Assembly: GCA_025506515.1 (NCBI GenBank)
Contig: CM046457.1
Span: forward strand, 35,970,231-36,034,230
Length of the DNA: 64,000 nt
From: Flaveria trinervia
Taxonomy: Eukaryota; Streptophyta; Magnoliopsida; Asterales; Asteraceae
Direction of reading: 5' to 3'
The notes beneath the pieces were generated by a model, which had not been told where the DNA came from, searched no databases, and worked only from the letters and a program-made list of their open reading frames with translations. Made by a program: the position numbers and the translations under genes. Within the stretch, counting starts at the first letter, position 1. Each line of letters starts with the position of its first letter. Of the stretch, positions 12,601-24,523 are shown piece after piece.

Positions 12601-15600
12601 CTTTGTATGTGCAAGGTGTTCGCTATAGTGCTACTACAAATACCTGGATTGTTGATAGCGGAGCACAAGGCACCTGACTAGGACCTTGTCTCTCCTTTCA
12701 AACGTCAAACAATTAAAGGAGGACAAGCTTCTTTTGCTGGGAATAAAGGAGGTTATATCACAGCTCAAGGGGACATGGGAAACCAGAAAGTGAAGTTTGA
12801 TAAGGTAAAATATGTTCAACAACTTCAAAATAACTTACTTTCTATATCCCAAATCTGTGACAAAGAGTTTAAGGTAGTCTTTGACAACAACAAGTGCTAT
12901 GTGTTGAAGAAGGATTATGTAATCCCGGAGGATCAAGTCTTAATGTCAGCTTCAAGATATAACGATCTATATGTCTTGGATCTATCAAAGGCCTCCACAA
13001 CTGATCATCAAGTACAATGCTTCTTGTCAAAGGCAATGATGAAAGACTCCATCTCCTGGCATAGGAGAATGGGACACATAAATCCCCGGAAGATGAATTA
13101 CTTGTTCCAGAATGATCTAGTGCGTGGAGCAAACGTTAAGAACTTCCAATTACTGGATTTCTGTGTCGCTTGTAAGAAACGAAAAATAGACCAAGAAGGC
13201 TCATAAGGCTAAGAAAGTTAATTCTATTGAGTTGCCTCATGAGCTTCTTCACATGGATCTGTTTGGTCCAGTTAGTACGAGGAGCATTGCTGGCGACTTA
13301 TACTGCTATGTAGTTACGAATGATTACTCAAGATTCTCTTGGGTGATGTTTTTGAAATCCAAATCAGAGACATTCGAATCATTCAAAGAGTTGGTAAGTA
13401 CATTAGAGTCACTCTACAAGCTGAAGGTACGAGAAGTTGCCTCAGACAATGGTATCGATTTCAAGAACTAATGAATTGAGGCATTCTGCAAAGAAAAAGG
13501 AATTATGAACCAGTTCACATCTGCCTACACTCCTCAAATGAATGGAGTTGCTGAGAGAAAGAATCGCAGCTTGATAGAGACAGCCCGCACGATGCTAGCA
13601 GACTCGAAACTGCCCATTCAATTATGGAATGAGGCAGTTGCCAATGCATGTTACACCGTAAATCGAGTCCTGGTGGTCAAGCGTCATGGTAAAACATGTT
13701 ACGAGTTACTGCAATGACGTAAACCTAATCTAGAGTACCTCGAATTGTTTGGAGCACCATGTACTCTTCTGAAGAAGGCTGAAGAAAACCCAGTCAGGGA
13801 AGTTCAGCGAGAAGGCTGAAGAAGGAATTTTTCTAGGATACAACATACTGAATAAGAGAGTTTACAACAACTGAACAGGTTAAGTAGAAGTGTGGTGCAA
13901 CATCAACGTTTAGAGATACACCACCCCCTCTACTGGCAAAGGACCCGCATTATTCTTCGAATATGATGGATTCTTTAAGTTCTTCAACATCCTTCTCTCC
14001 CCTCCTGAAGATCAGTTGGCAACCAAAATGATGTATGATGTCTTAAACACATCGTCACAAGACTTAACAACATTAGGTTCACAAGGTGAGTCTTCAAGTC
14101 ATTCAGGGGGAGCACTGGACATAAGTGACTCTTCTTTTGATGATGAAGACATGGAGAATGATCAGGTGGATCAAGAGGAACAGGTTCCTACTACTGCAAG
14201 TTCGCAAGCATCAGATATTGATGCCTCTGACACTTCGGAACCTCACACCCCCACTGCCTCAGATACCGAAGCTGCTGTTCACAATCTGGATAATGAGGTA
14301 GTTGTACGCACCACTCCTGGATCATGCTTAAATGTTTATCATCCTCTGGAAAATGTCATTGGGGATGTAAGATTAGGAGTTCAGACAAGAAATCAACTAT
14401 ACTCAGCTGATTATGCCTCGGTAATGGAAAAGGGTATCTTCACGATGGTGCGTATCGATGTTTTGTGTCTCAATTTGAGCCAAAATATGTTAGTGAAGCC
14501 CTAAACAACAAGGCATGGGTGAGTGCCATGCAAGAAGAACTTCTTCAATTGAAGAAGTTAGATGTATGGACACCGGTCGATAGACCTAAAGGTGCTAAGG
14601 TCATTGGCACCAAATGGGTCTTGAAATGCAAGGAAGAGGACCAAGGGGTCATAATCAGAAACAAGGCTCGACTTGTAGTTCAAGGATTTTGACAAGTTGA
14701 GGGTATTGATTACAATGAAGTCTTTGCACCTGTGGCAAGAATGGAAGCAATCTGTATCTTCCTAGCCTATGCATCTTACATGAAGATTAAAGTTTATCAA
14801 CTAGCTGTAAAGAGTGCAATTCTTCATGGTGAAATCCGGGAGATAGTGTATGTCAGTCAACCTGAAGGATTTGAGGATCCCTATCATCAGGACAGAGTTT
14901 ACAAACTAGATAAGGCTCTCTGCGGGCTCCATCAAGCCCCAAGAGCATGGTATGAAAAGCTCTTGACTCATCTTGTGAAACATGGATTTCGTAAAGGAGT
15001 GATTGACTATACACTGTTCATCAAAGAAAAGGATGGTGACTTACTGCTAGTTCAAATTTATGTTGATGACATAATCTTCGGTTCCAAGAACGAAGACCTA
15101 TGTAAAGAATTTGAAGCAGTAATGAAAGCTGAATTTGAGATGAGTGCCATGGGAGAGATGAAGTTCTTTCTCAGGTACAGCTGGATCAAACACCAAAGGG
15201 CATATTTCTACATTAGACCAAGTATGTAGGTGATATCCTAATTCGGTTCGATATGGAGAATGCTTCGGCAGCTGGGACTCCACTTGCTACAAACCATGAT
15301 GTAGCACCCGACGAAAATGGTGATCTGGTGGATATCACCATGTACCGAGGAATGATTGGATCCCTCATATATCTAACTGCCTCAAGACCTGATATCATGT
15401 ATGCGACGTGTCTATGCTCCAGATACCAGGCGAAACCGAAAGTCAACCATCTCGTTGGAGTCAAAAGAATATTTCGTTATCTAAAGGGTACGCCAACACT
15501 TGGGTTGTGGTATCCTCATGATGATGACTTTCAGCTTATAGCGTATAACAATTTGGATTATGGGGACTGTAAAATGAACTACAAGTCAACTTCAGCTGGC

Positions 15601-15995
15601 AGTGTAAAAAGCAGACATCGGTTGCTCTGCAAACTTGTGAAGCTGAATATGTTGCTGCTGCAAACTGCTGTTCATAAATCATCTGGATTCAACAGCAAAT
15701 GCGGGACTACGGTTTGAAATTCACTAACACTCCTATATTTGTTGATAATTCTGCTGCTATAGCCATAACTAAAAATCCAGTCCAACATCTTAAGACCAAA
15801 CACGTCATAATTAAATATCAATTTATACGTGATTGTTCTAAAAACAATTTAATCGATGTTGTTAAAATTAATACGGACTTTCAATGCGCTGACCTCTACA
15901 CAAAAGCTTTTGATAAACCAAGATTTTTATATCTGCTAGAGGTCAACGGGGTGAAAGAGAAAAGTGAAGTGATTCCAGACAATGAAAGTACATAG
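12601..15995 (+). pseudogene. pol: Element B pol, broken (PR-IN-RT-RNase H)
   Basis: This is a copia-type polyprotein. Protease: WIVDSG near 12646. The pre-integrase region is at about 12990-13200. Integrase keeps its three acidic positions: HMDLFGPV near 13250, SDNG near 13443, and the glutamate in NGVAERKN near 13550. Reverse transcriptase starts near 14500 (WVSAMQEELLQLKK); VYQLAVKSAILHGE near 14790 has alanine where the family has the catalytic aspartate of QLDVK, and YVDD is present near 15060. RNase H lies at about 15350-15995. Stops or frameshifts occur near 12676, 13204, 13470, 13717, 14690, 15229 and 15717. The mutated RT aspartate alone would inactivate it. Confidence 0.92.
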
Positions 15996-16042
15996 TCCAA
16001 CGAGTAGAGTTATTTTTTGTTCTATTTTATTTTATTTTATTT
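15996..16042 (+). other. Start of element B spacer, cut by element C
   Basis: The T-rich sequence after RNase H matches element E from about 42837. It breaks off within a TTTTATTTTATTTT run at the left end of element C. Confidence 0.7.
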
Positions 16043-16925
16043 TGTTAGGATCAGTGATCTACGTTTGATTGATTTGAGAGTATAGCAGCGGAAAACAAAC
16101 AATGAATTAGCCAATTCACAAGAACACAAAAGATATTCAAGGTAAGAACAAACGGTTATAGACAGAGAGAATTCTGCAAAATATATTTCATTCAATATTA
16201 GCTTTCGTGGTAACAGAATGTCACTAATACAATTAGGTCAACACCTCTTATATAGGAGATGTGACGTCTGCTGATGTCACTTGATAGTGACATCTAACAG
16301 AATTTATTCAAACTACTGATAGTTAACACAACTACTGAAGATGTCAAACAGCTGACATCTTCTTACAAAAATGCTAAGTGTTAACTATCACTACAACTAC
16401 TGAAAAGAAACTACTGAAACTACAACGAAAGAAACATGCTCTTCAGTCGTTTTACAATACTGAAACAAAAAGAAAACTACTGAAAGGAAACCATCACAAC
16501 AACTGAAGAATGCTTCTTCAGCTGTTGTAACAAACTCTGAAGGCTTCAGTACTTGTACTTGAACTTCAGCTGTTGTCATCAGCTGATGTCTTCAGTCTTT
16601 ATACTTCAGCTGTTGATCTTCAGTACTTTGGTCTTCAGCTGTTGATCTTTAGACTTTGGTCTTCAGCTGTTGAAGTCTTCAGTACTTTAGTCTTAGCTTG
16701 AAGTCTTCAGTACTTTAGTCTTCAGCTGTTGATCTTCAGACTTTGGTCTTCAGCTTTTGATCTTCAGACTTGGTCTTCAGCTTTTGAAGTCTTCAGTACT
16801 TTAGTCTTCAGCTGTTGAAGTCTTCAGACTTTGTCAAACAGCTGATCAAGTCTTCAGCAGTTGTTATGATGTCTGTGGACTTAGAGGTTTTTCTGATCAG
16901 GCTCATTGGTTCTTTTGGTCCAACA
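16043..16925 (-). repeat. Element C 3' LTR
   Basis: About 883 bp, with minus-strand ends TGTTGGACC and GATCCTAACA. The upstream half (about 16430-16870) is an array of CAGCTGAAG, AAGTACTGAAGAC and similar words. Downstream of it come TATATAAG (minus strand, about 16247-16254) and the transcribed end. The minus-strand start sits directly against the polypurine tract. Confidence 0.92.
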
Positions 16926-16928
16926 AAC

Positions 16929-16936
16929 TCCCCCTG
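16929..16936 (-). other. Element C polypurine tract
   Basis: CAGGGGGAG on the minus strand, immediately upstream of the 3' LTR; primer site for plus-strand DNA synthesis. The stretch 16937-17142 between it and the aORF shows no recognised feature. Confidence 0.85.
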
Positions 16937-17142
16937 AACCAATGCAGCCAAAACCTCTAACTTATTGAAGATGTCCCACTTATTATGGCAGAAGGATTGG
17001 TCTTTTTGTCTTCTAGATCAGCTCAGAAGTGACCCTGTAAGCACAGGCCTAGGAAGAAGTCTCAATGATCTGTTTGGCAAAGTATGAATGGGAACTCTGT
17101 CTTGGGGAACTGGGCACAGAGTTGTTACCCCATCCATGAGAT

Positions 17143-20100
17143 CTACTTCCCCACTATGAGTCTGTATGACTCTCTTGTGTAGGCCTTAAGGAATGTAATT
17201 TTTTCTTCCATGGTCAGCTCTTCAGCACCTCCTTCAAATAATGATTCAGGCCCATAGTACTCAGATAGGTATTTGACTTGTTTCCCATTCTTTAGCTCCA
17301 CAGTTGTTATTATTCTATAAGCAAATTCATCAGGGTGATTACCCTCTAGGAACAACTGGAGCTCATTCTTTCTGACTTCTTCAAGCCTCTTATATACTAA
17401 CCCCTTTTTACCATTTTATTTTCCAGCATCTTCTGTGGGGTTTGGTTAGCTTTATAAGCTTTCTTGAAGTCCTCTAGGATTTTCCAGGGTGATACTACAA
17501 AGACTAGTGAGATCACTTCATCTACAATCTTCTTCACCTGGCCAATGTATCTCTGTGGAATGTTTTTCTTGTGAATCCTGTGAGACACCCTGGGATTAGG
17601 CCAAATCCTCACTCTCTCCTTTTGATATTGAAATGTATGCTTAAGAGTGTATAATCTGAGAGCATGCTTCTTCATGTTGATGATAGAAGATGTGGCTGCA
17701 TATGCTTTGTCAACCCTCCTTAACAATTCCTCATCGTGTTGTTTGTGAAGCTCTTCTTCTTCTAGCTTCACTTTCACAATTTGTCTTTGAGTTTCAGGAG
17801 TAATTGTTGGAGAGTGACTTGTGGCCTTCGGAAACTGTACAACAGCTGAGAGTGGCAGCCTATCTTCATCTTCATCATCATCTTCTAGCCTAATACCCTT
17901 TTTTTCTTCTTCTGGGGTACATCATCGGCTATTGGTTTTGAGGGTAAGGGAGTTGGTTTGGTGGGATGTTGTTTTGGTGGTTTTGGTGTGGGAATGTTGA
18001 CAGGCTGTTCTAGCATTTTGGAAGTGAGTGTGGCTTTAGATTGCTTGGCTAGTTCAGTCCTGCTCCCAGCCAGCTTCATTCAAAGCTTCAACAACTAATC
18101 CTTTAGTTATACTTCAGACGAACAGATCTTGGTGGTTATTGCCAAGATGCTGTCCCTGGACCAAGCCTTGATTTCGATCATTGATCTTCCAAGATATTTG
18201 CTATAAATCTGATCATGATCTCCAGCCTTTCTTTTTCTAACACATCATAACTTGCCATCTATTTTTGGATTTCTTCAATCTCTAATCTTCTGATCTCAGA
18301 GTCAAGTTTGTCAGTGTCATGGCCTTGCCTAAACAACTGATCAATGATGTTATCCATTGATCTGCTGTGTTCGGCATCAGCAGCTTTTACCATCAGCTCC
18401 AAGGCAGTCTCCTTTCATTCTTTCTTTTCTTTGATTTCTCCATGTCAGCTTCCTTCTCCTTCTCTTTTTCAGTCTCCACAGTCAACTCCTTCTCCTTTTC
18501 CACTTCTGTCACTTCTGTTTCTTTCTCTTTCTCTTTCCTCTCTGCACCCTCTTTCTTTTTGCTTTCACTGACTGAATCTCCCCCTTTTTGGTTGCATTGG
18601 TTGCAAGGGTTTGATTGTCAGAAAGCTTTTTGCCCACAACTTCCTCGATCAAGGGTTGTATTACTGAGGAAAGCCTCTCATCAATGGTTTTGATCACTAT
18701 ATCAGTGATTATAGGTGTGATGAGAGGTAGGGAATTTGGAAGATAGCAGCTATTTGCTCAGGGGGTTCTGTTCCTGAGAAATAGTGCCAGAAGCAGAGGC
18801 AGGTGGCTGAGTATTTGGGAGTGGCTCTGTGTTTAGGAGACCTTCAGATGAAGGTGCCATCTGTGGGCTTTGAGAGGCAGATGGTCTTTGATCCGTAGAA
18901 GTTTTGGCAAGCAGCTCTTTGAGCTACTCACCTCCTCTTCCAGGATGGTGTTTTAGGCTAATACATCATAAAAGAAGCCAGGTCATCATCAGTAGTTACT
19001 GAATCACCTGACCTCCTGATAGAATCAGGATGAACATGCACTGAGTGTAGATCAGTTGTAGCATGTGCCCTTTTGTCTTGGAATTGGGGACTTCCTGCCT
19101 AGGACTATGTCCGTCATCAGCAGTTGCCTCTGGTAAGGTCTTAGTGATTGTACCAACTACATCCTGATCATATGCTGAAGCAGGATAAGTGGCAGCCTCA
19201 CCAGAAGTTCCAATCTCCTTTCTACACTAGGAGATGGAACATTGTAACCCCTATGCTGTGGGTTATCAGATGCACTTTGGTCCTCCCCCTCAATGGTAGA
19301 GGTATGCCCGTTGTAATTGGTATCTGGGGAGAGGGTGAGGAGTGCAACTGACTCAGCACTTGTGCAACAAGTAATGTAGGACTTTGGGGGGCGGTTGCAC
19401 GTGGTGATTGGGTCGAAGTAGATTGCACCCAGGCTGAATGGTGCGCTTCAATGGTAACCCTCTCAAGTGAGAGAGGTTCCAGCAGTGTGGGTTCCCCAAT
19501 ATTGGTTGCAACAAGATCCTGTTGAGAGGATACCTGTGCGGCTTTGGCAGGTTGAGTCTTTGACACAACTGGGGGGTTAATACCCGTATGTGGTTCCTGT
19601 GTTTGTGGTACAGGGGCATCCTCAGGGGACTCATCTCCCTGAGTAGCCTTTTTGGCTTTTTGGATTTAGGTTTGGTGGGGACTCTGTTCTGGATGGTGGC
19701 TGTGGGTTCCAACTGCGTGGGTTTTTCGCATTTTGGCAGCCTGTTTCAGTGTTTGGTCAGAGTTGTGCCTGGAGTATACTTCAGGCAATACAACCATTGC
19801 AGGGACTCCAAGGCCAACAAGTCCCTCAACTTTCAGCTGATTCTCTATGATGGCCATAATGACCGAGGATATAATATCCATCGATTAAAAGAGGTTTTGA
19901 GGCCATATCCTTAAGTTCAAGAAATATAATTTCAGAAAAGTTTAAGTCTTGGTGCTCAAGGATAGAGAATAATACCTGCTCCACCTGGTAGACATTTGAT
20001 CCCAAGAGGAAGTCTTAGGAGCTAAGCAAACATTTACCATATGAAAGATAAGACGTTCTGCATCATGGAAATGCTTCTCAGGATGGTAGAGGCACTGAGG

Positions 20101-20454
20101 TTTCCCTGATATCCATGGTGGGCAAAGGATAAATCAGTTGTGCCCTTTGGATACCCAGCAGGGAAAGTGGCATCATTCAAGTTAAGGGTTTGGCGAATGA
20201 CTTCCGGAGTGATGACCACTTGATGATTGTTGACGAACAACTGGAGAGACTCGGTGTTGTTCTCCCCAGTTATAAGGGTGACGTTCGTCCAAAACTGGTG
20301 TAAGGATTCGACATGAATGGTGGGATTTAGAAGGAAGGCCGTTTGGTAGGGATTGGACCATTAGATCAATGGCGTTGTCGAACTTTGTCCAGAAAGGTGA
20401 TTTTGTGAGGTAGGCAACACAGTTATGGCGTGGTTTGAGCTGCATGGTCGCCAT
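17143..20454 (-). pseudogene. Element C aORF, broken
   Basis: This is the additional ORF downstream of pol. The start chosen is ATG at 20454, about 80 bp after a TATA box. The N-terminal block continues in another frame (20240-20034) with VVITPEVIRQTLNL, the counterpart of FITPAIIN in element D. The middle (about 19720-19200) is rich in Pro, Ser, Gln and Thr. Two strongly basic stretches follow (about 18560-18510, and KKKKR near 17895), then a C-terminal part (17777-17397 and 17355-17143) rich in charged residues. Frames change at least six times. No signal peptide or membrane segment was found; the basic clusters look more like nuclear-localisation signals than parts of an envelope protein. 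Confidence 0.75.
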
Positions 20455-21203
20455 TAATGAGAGAGAAGTTTTTGAGATTTGAACATTAGGTTTGGAGAGG
20501 ATGAAGCGCTGAAGGATTAGGTATTGGGTATTTATAGGGTAAGGGATAGAAAACGACTGAAGGGTTTGGTGTTAGTCATCAGTAGTTGTAAACGACTTAT
20601 GACATGTATTGCCCTTTCAGAGTTGAAACAACTGAAGTCTTGGTTTTAGGCATTAGCAGTTATAAAACTACTGAAAACCATGGTTTTGACTTTAGATGTT
20701 TGAAAACAACTGAAGACTCGGTTTTAGTCATCAGTAGTTGTGAAACTACTGAAAACCTTTTTTTGGTCTTTCGGGTGTTGTAAACAACTGATAACTTGGT
20801 ATTAGTCATCAGTAGTTGTGAACCCTGAAGACATGGTTTTGTTATCAGTGTTGTAAACAGCTGATGACTTGGTGTTAGTCATCAGTAGTTGTGAAACTAC
20901 TGAAGACATGGTTTTGTCATCAGTTGTTTAGGATGAAACAACAGTTGTAGAAACAACTGAAGAGAAAGTTCTCATCAGTTTTTTCGTCAATTCATAGCCT
21001 TTCAGCTATTTCATATTGTCCTCAACACTTACTCATCAGCCTTTTAACTGTTTTTAGTTGTTTCATAGGACATCAGTACTTATCTGTTTTTACTGACATC
21101 ATAGTTATAACTACATAGTAGTTGTAACTTTATCAGTTGTTTTAACAGAATCAGTACTATATGTGATATGGTTACTAATGACCATCAGTAGTTATCACTT
21201 ATT
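20455..21203 (-). promoter_or_regulatory. Element C pol-aORF spacer: motif array and TATA box
   Basis: The spacer holds many copies of ACTACTGAAGAC, AACAACTGA and related words (about 20570-21190 in the plus-strand view), the same word family as in the C LTR. TATAAATA (minus strand, 20529-20536) follows, then a leader ending in the aORF ATG at 20454. The order array, TATA, start repeats that of the LTR. I infer a promoter for a separate aORF transcript. Confidence 0.6.
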
Positions 21204-24200
21204 CTAGCTACACATACCAAGCCGTAACACTAGGTTTTGGAAAGTTGAACTATCCAAAGGCTTAGTAAAAATGTCTGCAAGCTCATCAGCGCTAGGCACA
21301 AACTTAGGATCAATCAGACCTTTTTCAAAACATCCCTAATAAAATGATGTCTGATCTCTATATGTTTGGTCCTAGAGTGCTGGACTGGATTTTTGACAAT
21401 GCACAGAGCTGAAGCACTATCCATTATAAGGAGTCTTAGTCTCTGTAATGCCATAATCCAAAAGTTGGTTCTGAAGCCAGAGTACCTGAGAAGTACAACT
21501 TGCAGCTGCAATGTACTCTGCTTCAGCAGTGGATGTAGCAACAGATGTTTGTTTCTTACTCTGCCAAGAATCAAACAGTTACCTAGGAATTGACATCCAC
21601 CAGAAGTTGACTTTCTAGTTAACTTGCACCCTGCATAGTCACTATCTGAAAAAGCAACTAATTTGCAAGAGTGACCAATGGAATACCATAAACCTAGAGA
21701 TTGTGTACCTTGCAAATATCTAAGATCCTCTTGACTGCAATCAAATGAGACTCTTTAGGAGCAGCCTGAAATCTAGCACAGACACAAGTAGCAAACATGA
21801 TATCTGGTCTAGAAGCTGTTAAGTACATCAAGGACCCAATCATACATCTGTAAAGTGTTTCATCAACAGCTTTACCTTTCTGATCCGCATCCAGTTGTGT
21901 GGTGTTGCACATGGGAGTAGAACAGGCTTACAATTTTGTAAATCAAACTTATTCAAAAGATCTTTTGTATATTTGGACTGATGAATAAAGGTTCCATCAG
22001 CCTTTTGTTTGATCTGCAATCCTAGAAAGAACTGTAATTCTCCCATTGCACTCATTTCAAACCTCTTTTTCATTAATTGGTAAAATCATCACACAACTGG
22101 GGATCAGAGGATGCAAAAATAATATCATCAACATAAATTAAACAAGTAGCTTATGCTGATCCACCTTCTTAATAAACAAAGTTTTATCTATGGAGCCTCT
22201 AGTGAAATTATTCTTGAAAAGAAAAGTTGAAGGTGTCTCATACCAGGCTCTAGGAGCTTGTTTCAACCCATAAAGAGCCTTATCAAGTTTATACACCCAT
22301 TCAGGATGTTTATTATCCATAACCTGGTGGTTGACACACATAAACTTCTTCTTTTTATTACCACCATATAAAATGCACTTTTGACATCCATTTGAAAAAC
22401 TTTAGGATGGTGGAATGCAGCATAGGCTAAGAACAATCTAATTGCCTCTAGTCTGGCTACAGGGGCAAAGGTTTCATCATAATCAATACCTTCTTCTTGT
22501 GAAACCCCTATACAACCAGTCTAGCCTTGTTCTTAACAATAAGCCCATTTTCATCAGTTTTATTCTAAACACCATTTAGTGCCTATTGCACACTTACCTG
22601 GGGGTAGAGGAACCAGTTCCCACACTTGCTGTTTCTTGAACTGAAGTAGCTCAAGCTGCATGGATTCAACCCATCCATTGTCTCTTAAAGCAATATGATA
22701 GTTCTTTGGCTCTAGCTGACTGATGAAGAGAGCATAGAAGCAGAAGTTAGACAATTGACTTCTTGTTGAAACTCCAACATTGATATCACCAGTGATTTGA
22801 GACATTGGGTGATTCTTCAGCTCTTGATAACAATGATATCTGTGCAAGTGTTTGTAGAACCTTCAGCAGCAGCAGATGTTGATGCAGACTCTTGAATGAA
22901 GAATTTGATGGTAACTCAAAAGATGTAGAGGAATCAGAAATCTCATCAGCATTTGTTATGGATGGAACTGCTGAAGCTACAGGAACATCAAGTTTAGCAG
23001 ACTCAGGCAGTTGGTCACTAAACTTGAATAGGTGAGTATTGATATTATCATCATCATCATCAATACCACCAGGTGGAAGACCTGCTGTAGAAGATGATTT
23101 ATCCACATGATTTGCAACAGCTGGAGGTTGATAAGGAACATATTGCAGTATGTTCAAATCAAACAACTCCACAGGGTTTTGTGGAATCTTGTCCATTGGA
23201 GATTCATTAAACTTCATATGCAAAGTCTCTTCAACTATCTTTGTTCTGCAGTTGAAGACTCTGTATGCTTTGCAAGTAGATGAATAACCAACAAAATACC
23301 CTGCATCCACCTTAGGATCAAATTTTTGGAGTTGATCCTTTGTGTTGAGAATAAAACAGGGACACCCAAATGCTTTGAAAAATGAATTAGAGGAGCCAAG
23401 TGATGTAGAACTTCATATGGAGTCTTCATCAACCTTTGTTTTACTAAGGCTCTATTCTGCACATAGCAAGCTGCGTTAACAGCTTCAGCCCAAAAGGTCA
23501 GTGACAAACCAGAGTCAGCTAACATAGACCTTGCAGCTTCAATTAGGGTCCTGTTCTTTCTCTCCACAACTCCATTTTGTTCTGGAGTCCTTGGAATGCT
23601 AAATTGCATTTTGATTCCCTTTGAAAGATAAAATTCATCAAGTGTATGGTTTCTGAATTCAGTTCCATTGTCACTCCTTATACACTTGACTGAAGGGAAT
23701 ACTGCTTGTCAATATACACACAAAGTTGATAATCTTCTGAGCAACCTCATCCTTTGAATGTAGAAAGAAAGTCCATACAAATGGAGTAATCATCCACAAT
23801 TACCAGATACTATTTCTTCTTTGCCATGCTCATCACTCTCACAGGACCAAATAGATCCATGTGCAGTAATTGCAAGTAGGCAGTGGACTTAGGCTCTTCA
23901 ATAGGAGGAAATGAGACTTTGTGCTGTTTTCCTTTTAAACAAGCAGTGCAGGTTTCATCACAGTGGAACTCCTTTATTGGTAAACCTCTCAGTAACTATT
24001 GTGGATCAGTTGATTCATGTTTTTGAAATTAACATGACCCAGCCTTCTATGCCACAGTTTAGATTCCTGAGGAGAGGCTTTGGAAAATAGGCAAGGATGG
24101 CCTCTGAGATCTATTTTCTTGGAAAGATCAAAGGCATACACTCTTCATGTCCTGTTGGCCCTCAGGAGAGTGTGATCATCCAACACCTTATCAATCAAAT

Positions 24201-24513
24201 TCAGAACTTTGGATGACAGAATCCTGCAGTTCTGACTGGTGAAAAGAGCAACATGGCCTTTATCACACATTTGACTGACATTCAAGAGATTGTACTTGAG
24301 ATTTTCCACATGATTAACATCATCAAACTTTATTTCTCCATTGGAGACAAAGCCTTTTCCAATGATGTAACCCTTAGCATCATTGCCAAAAGAAACGAAC
24401 CCCTTCTTTCCTTGAGAGTAGTCATGAAGAAGAGAGCTGTTCCCTGTCATATGCATAGATCCCCCACTGTCTACATACCAGATGCTACTTTGGCATGTTG
24501 AAGAACCCTGCAA
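21204..24513 (-). pseudogene. pol: Element C pol, broken (PR-IN-RT-RNase H)
   Basis: Protease: WYVDSGGSMHMTG near 24470. Integrase: HMDLFGPV near 23865, SDNGTEF near 23660 and NGVVERKNR near 23570, so the acidic triad is readable. Reverse transcriptase starts near 22690 with WVESMQLELLQFKK; the LYGLKQAPRAWYE block is near 22265, and the YVDD box near 22120 follows a small frame break. RNase H: DSDYAGC near 21640, then the tail (KTKHIEIRHHFIRD, ADIFTKPLD) to a stop at about 21204. Frames change near 24140, 23300, 22800, 22560, 22130, 21840 and 21314. Gag and pol are in different frames, separated by a stop and an AG-ending pyrimidine-containing stretch (24530-24508). Confidence 0.92.
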
Positions 24514-24523
24514 TCATAAACAA

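Noticed and set aside
12869..13132. Minus-strand ORF opposite element B pol
   Set aside because: It overlaps recognisable protease/pre-integrase coding sequence on the plus strand and has no family resemblance.
18344..18693. Ser/Phe/Leu-rich plus-strand ORFs as a membrane protein
   Set aside because: They are antisense to the lysine/glutamate-rich part of the C aORF, which creates artificial Phe/Ser/Leu-rich frames.
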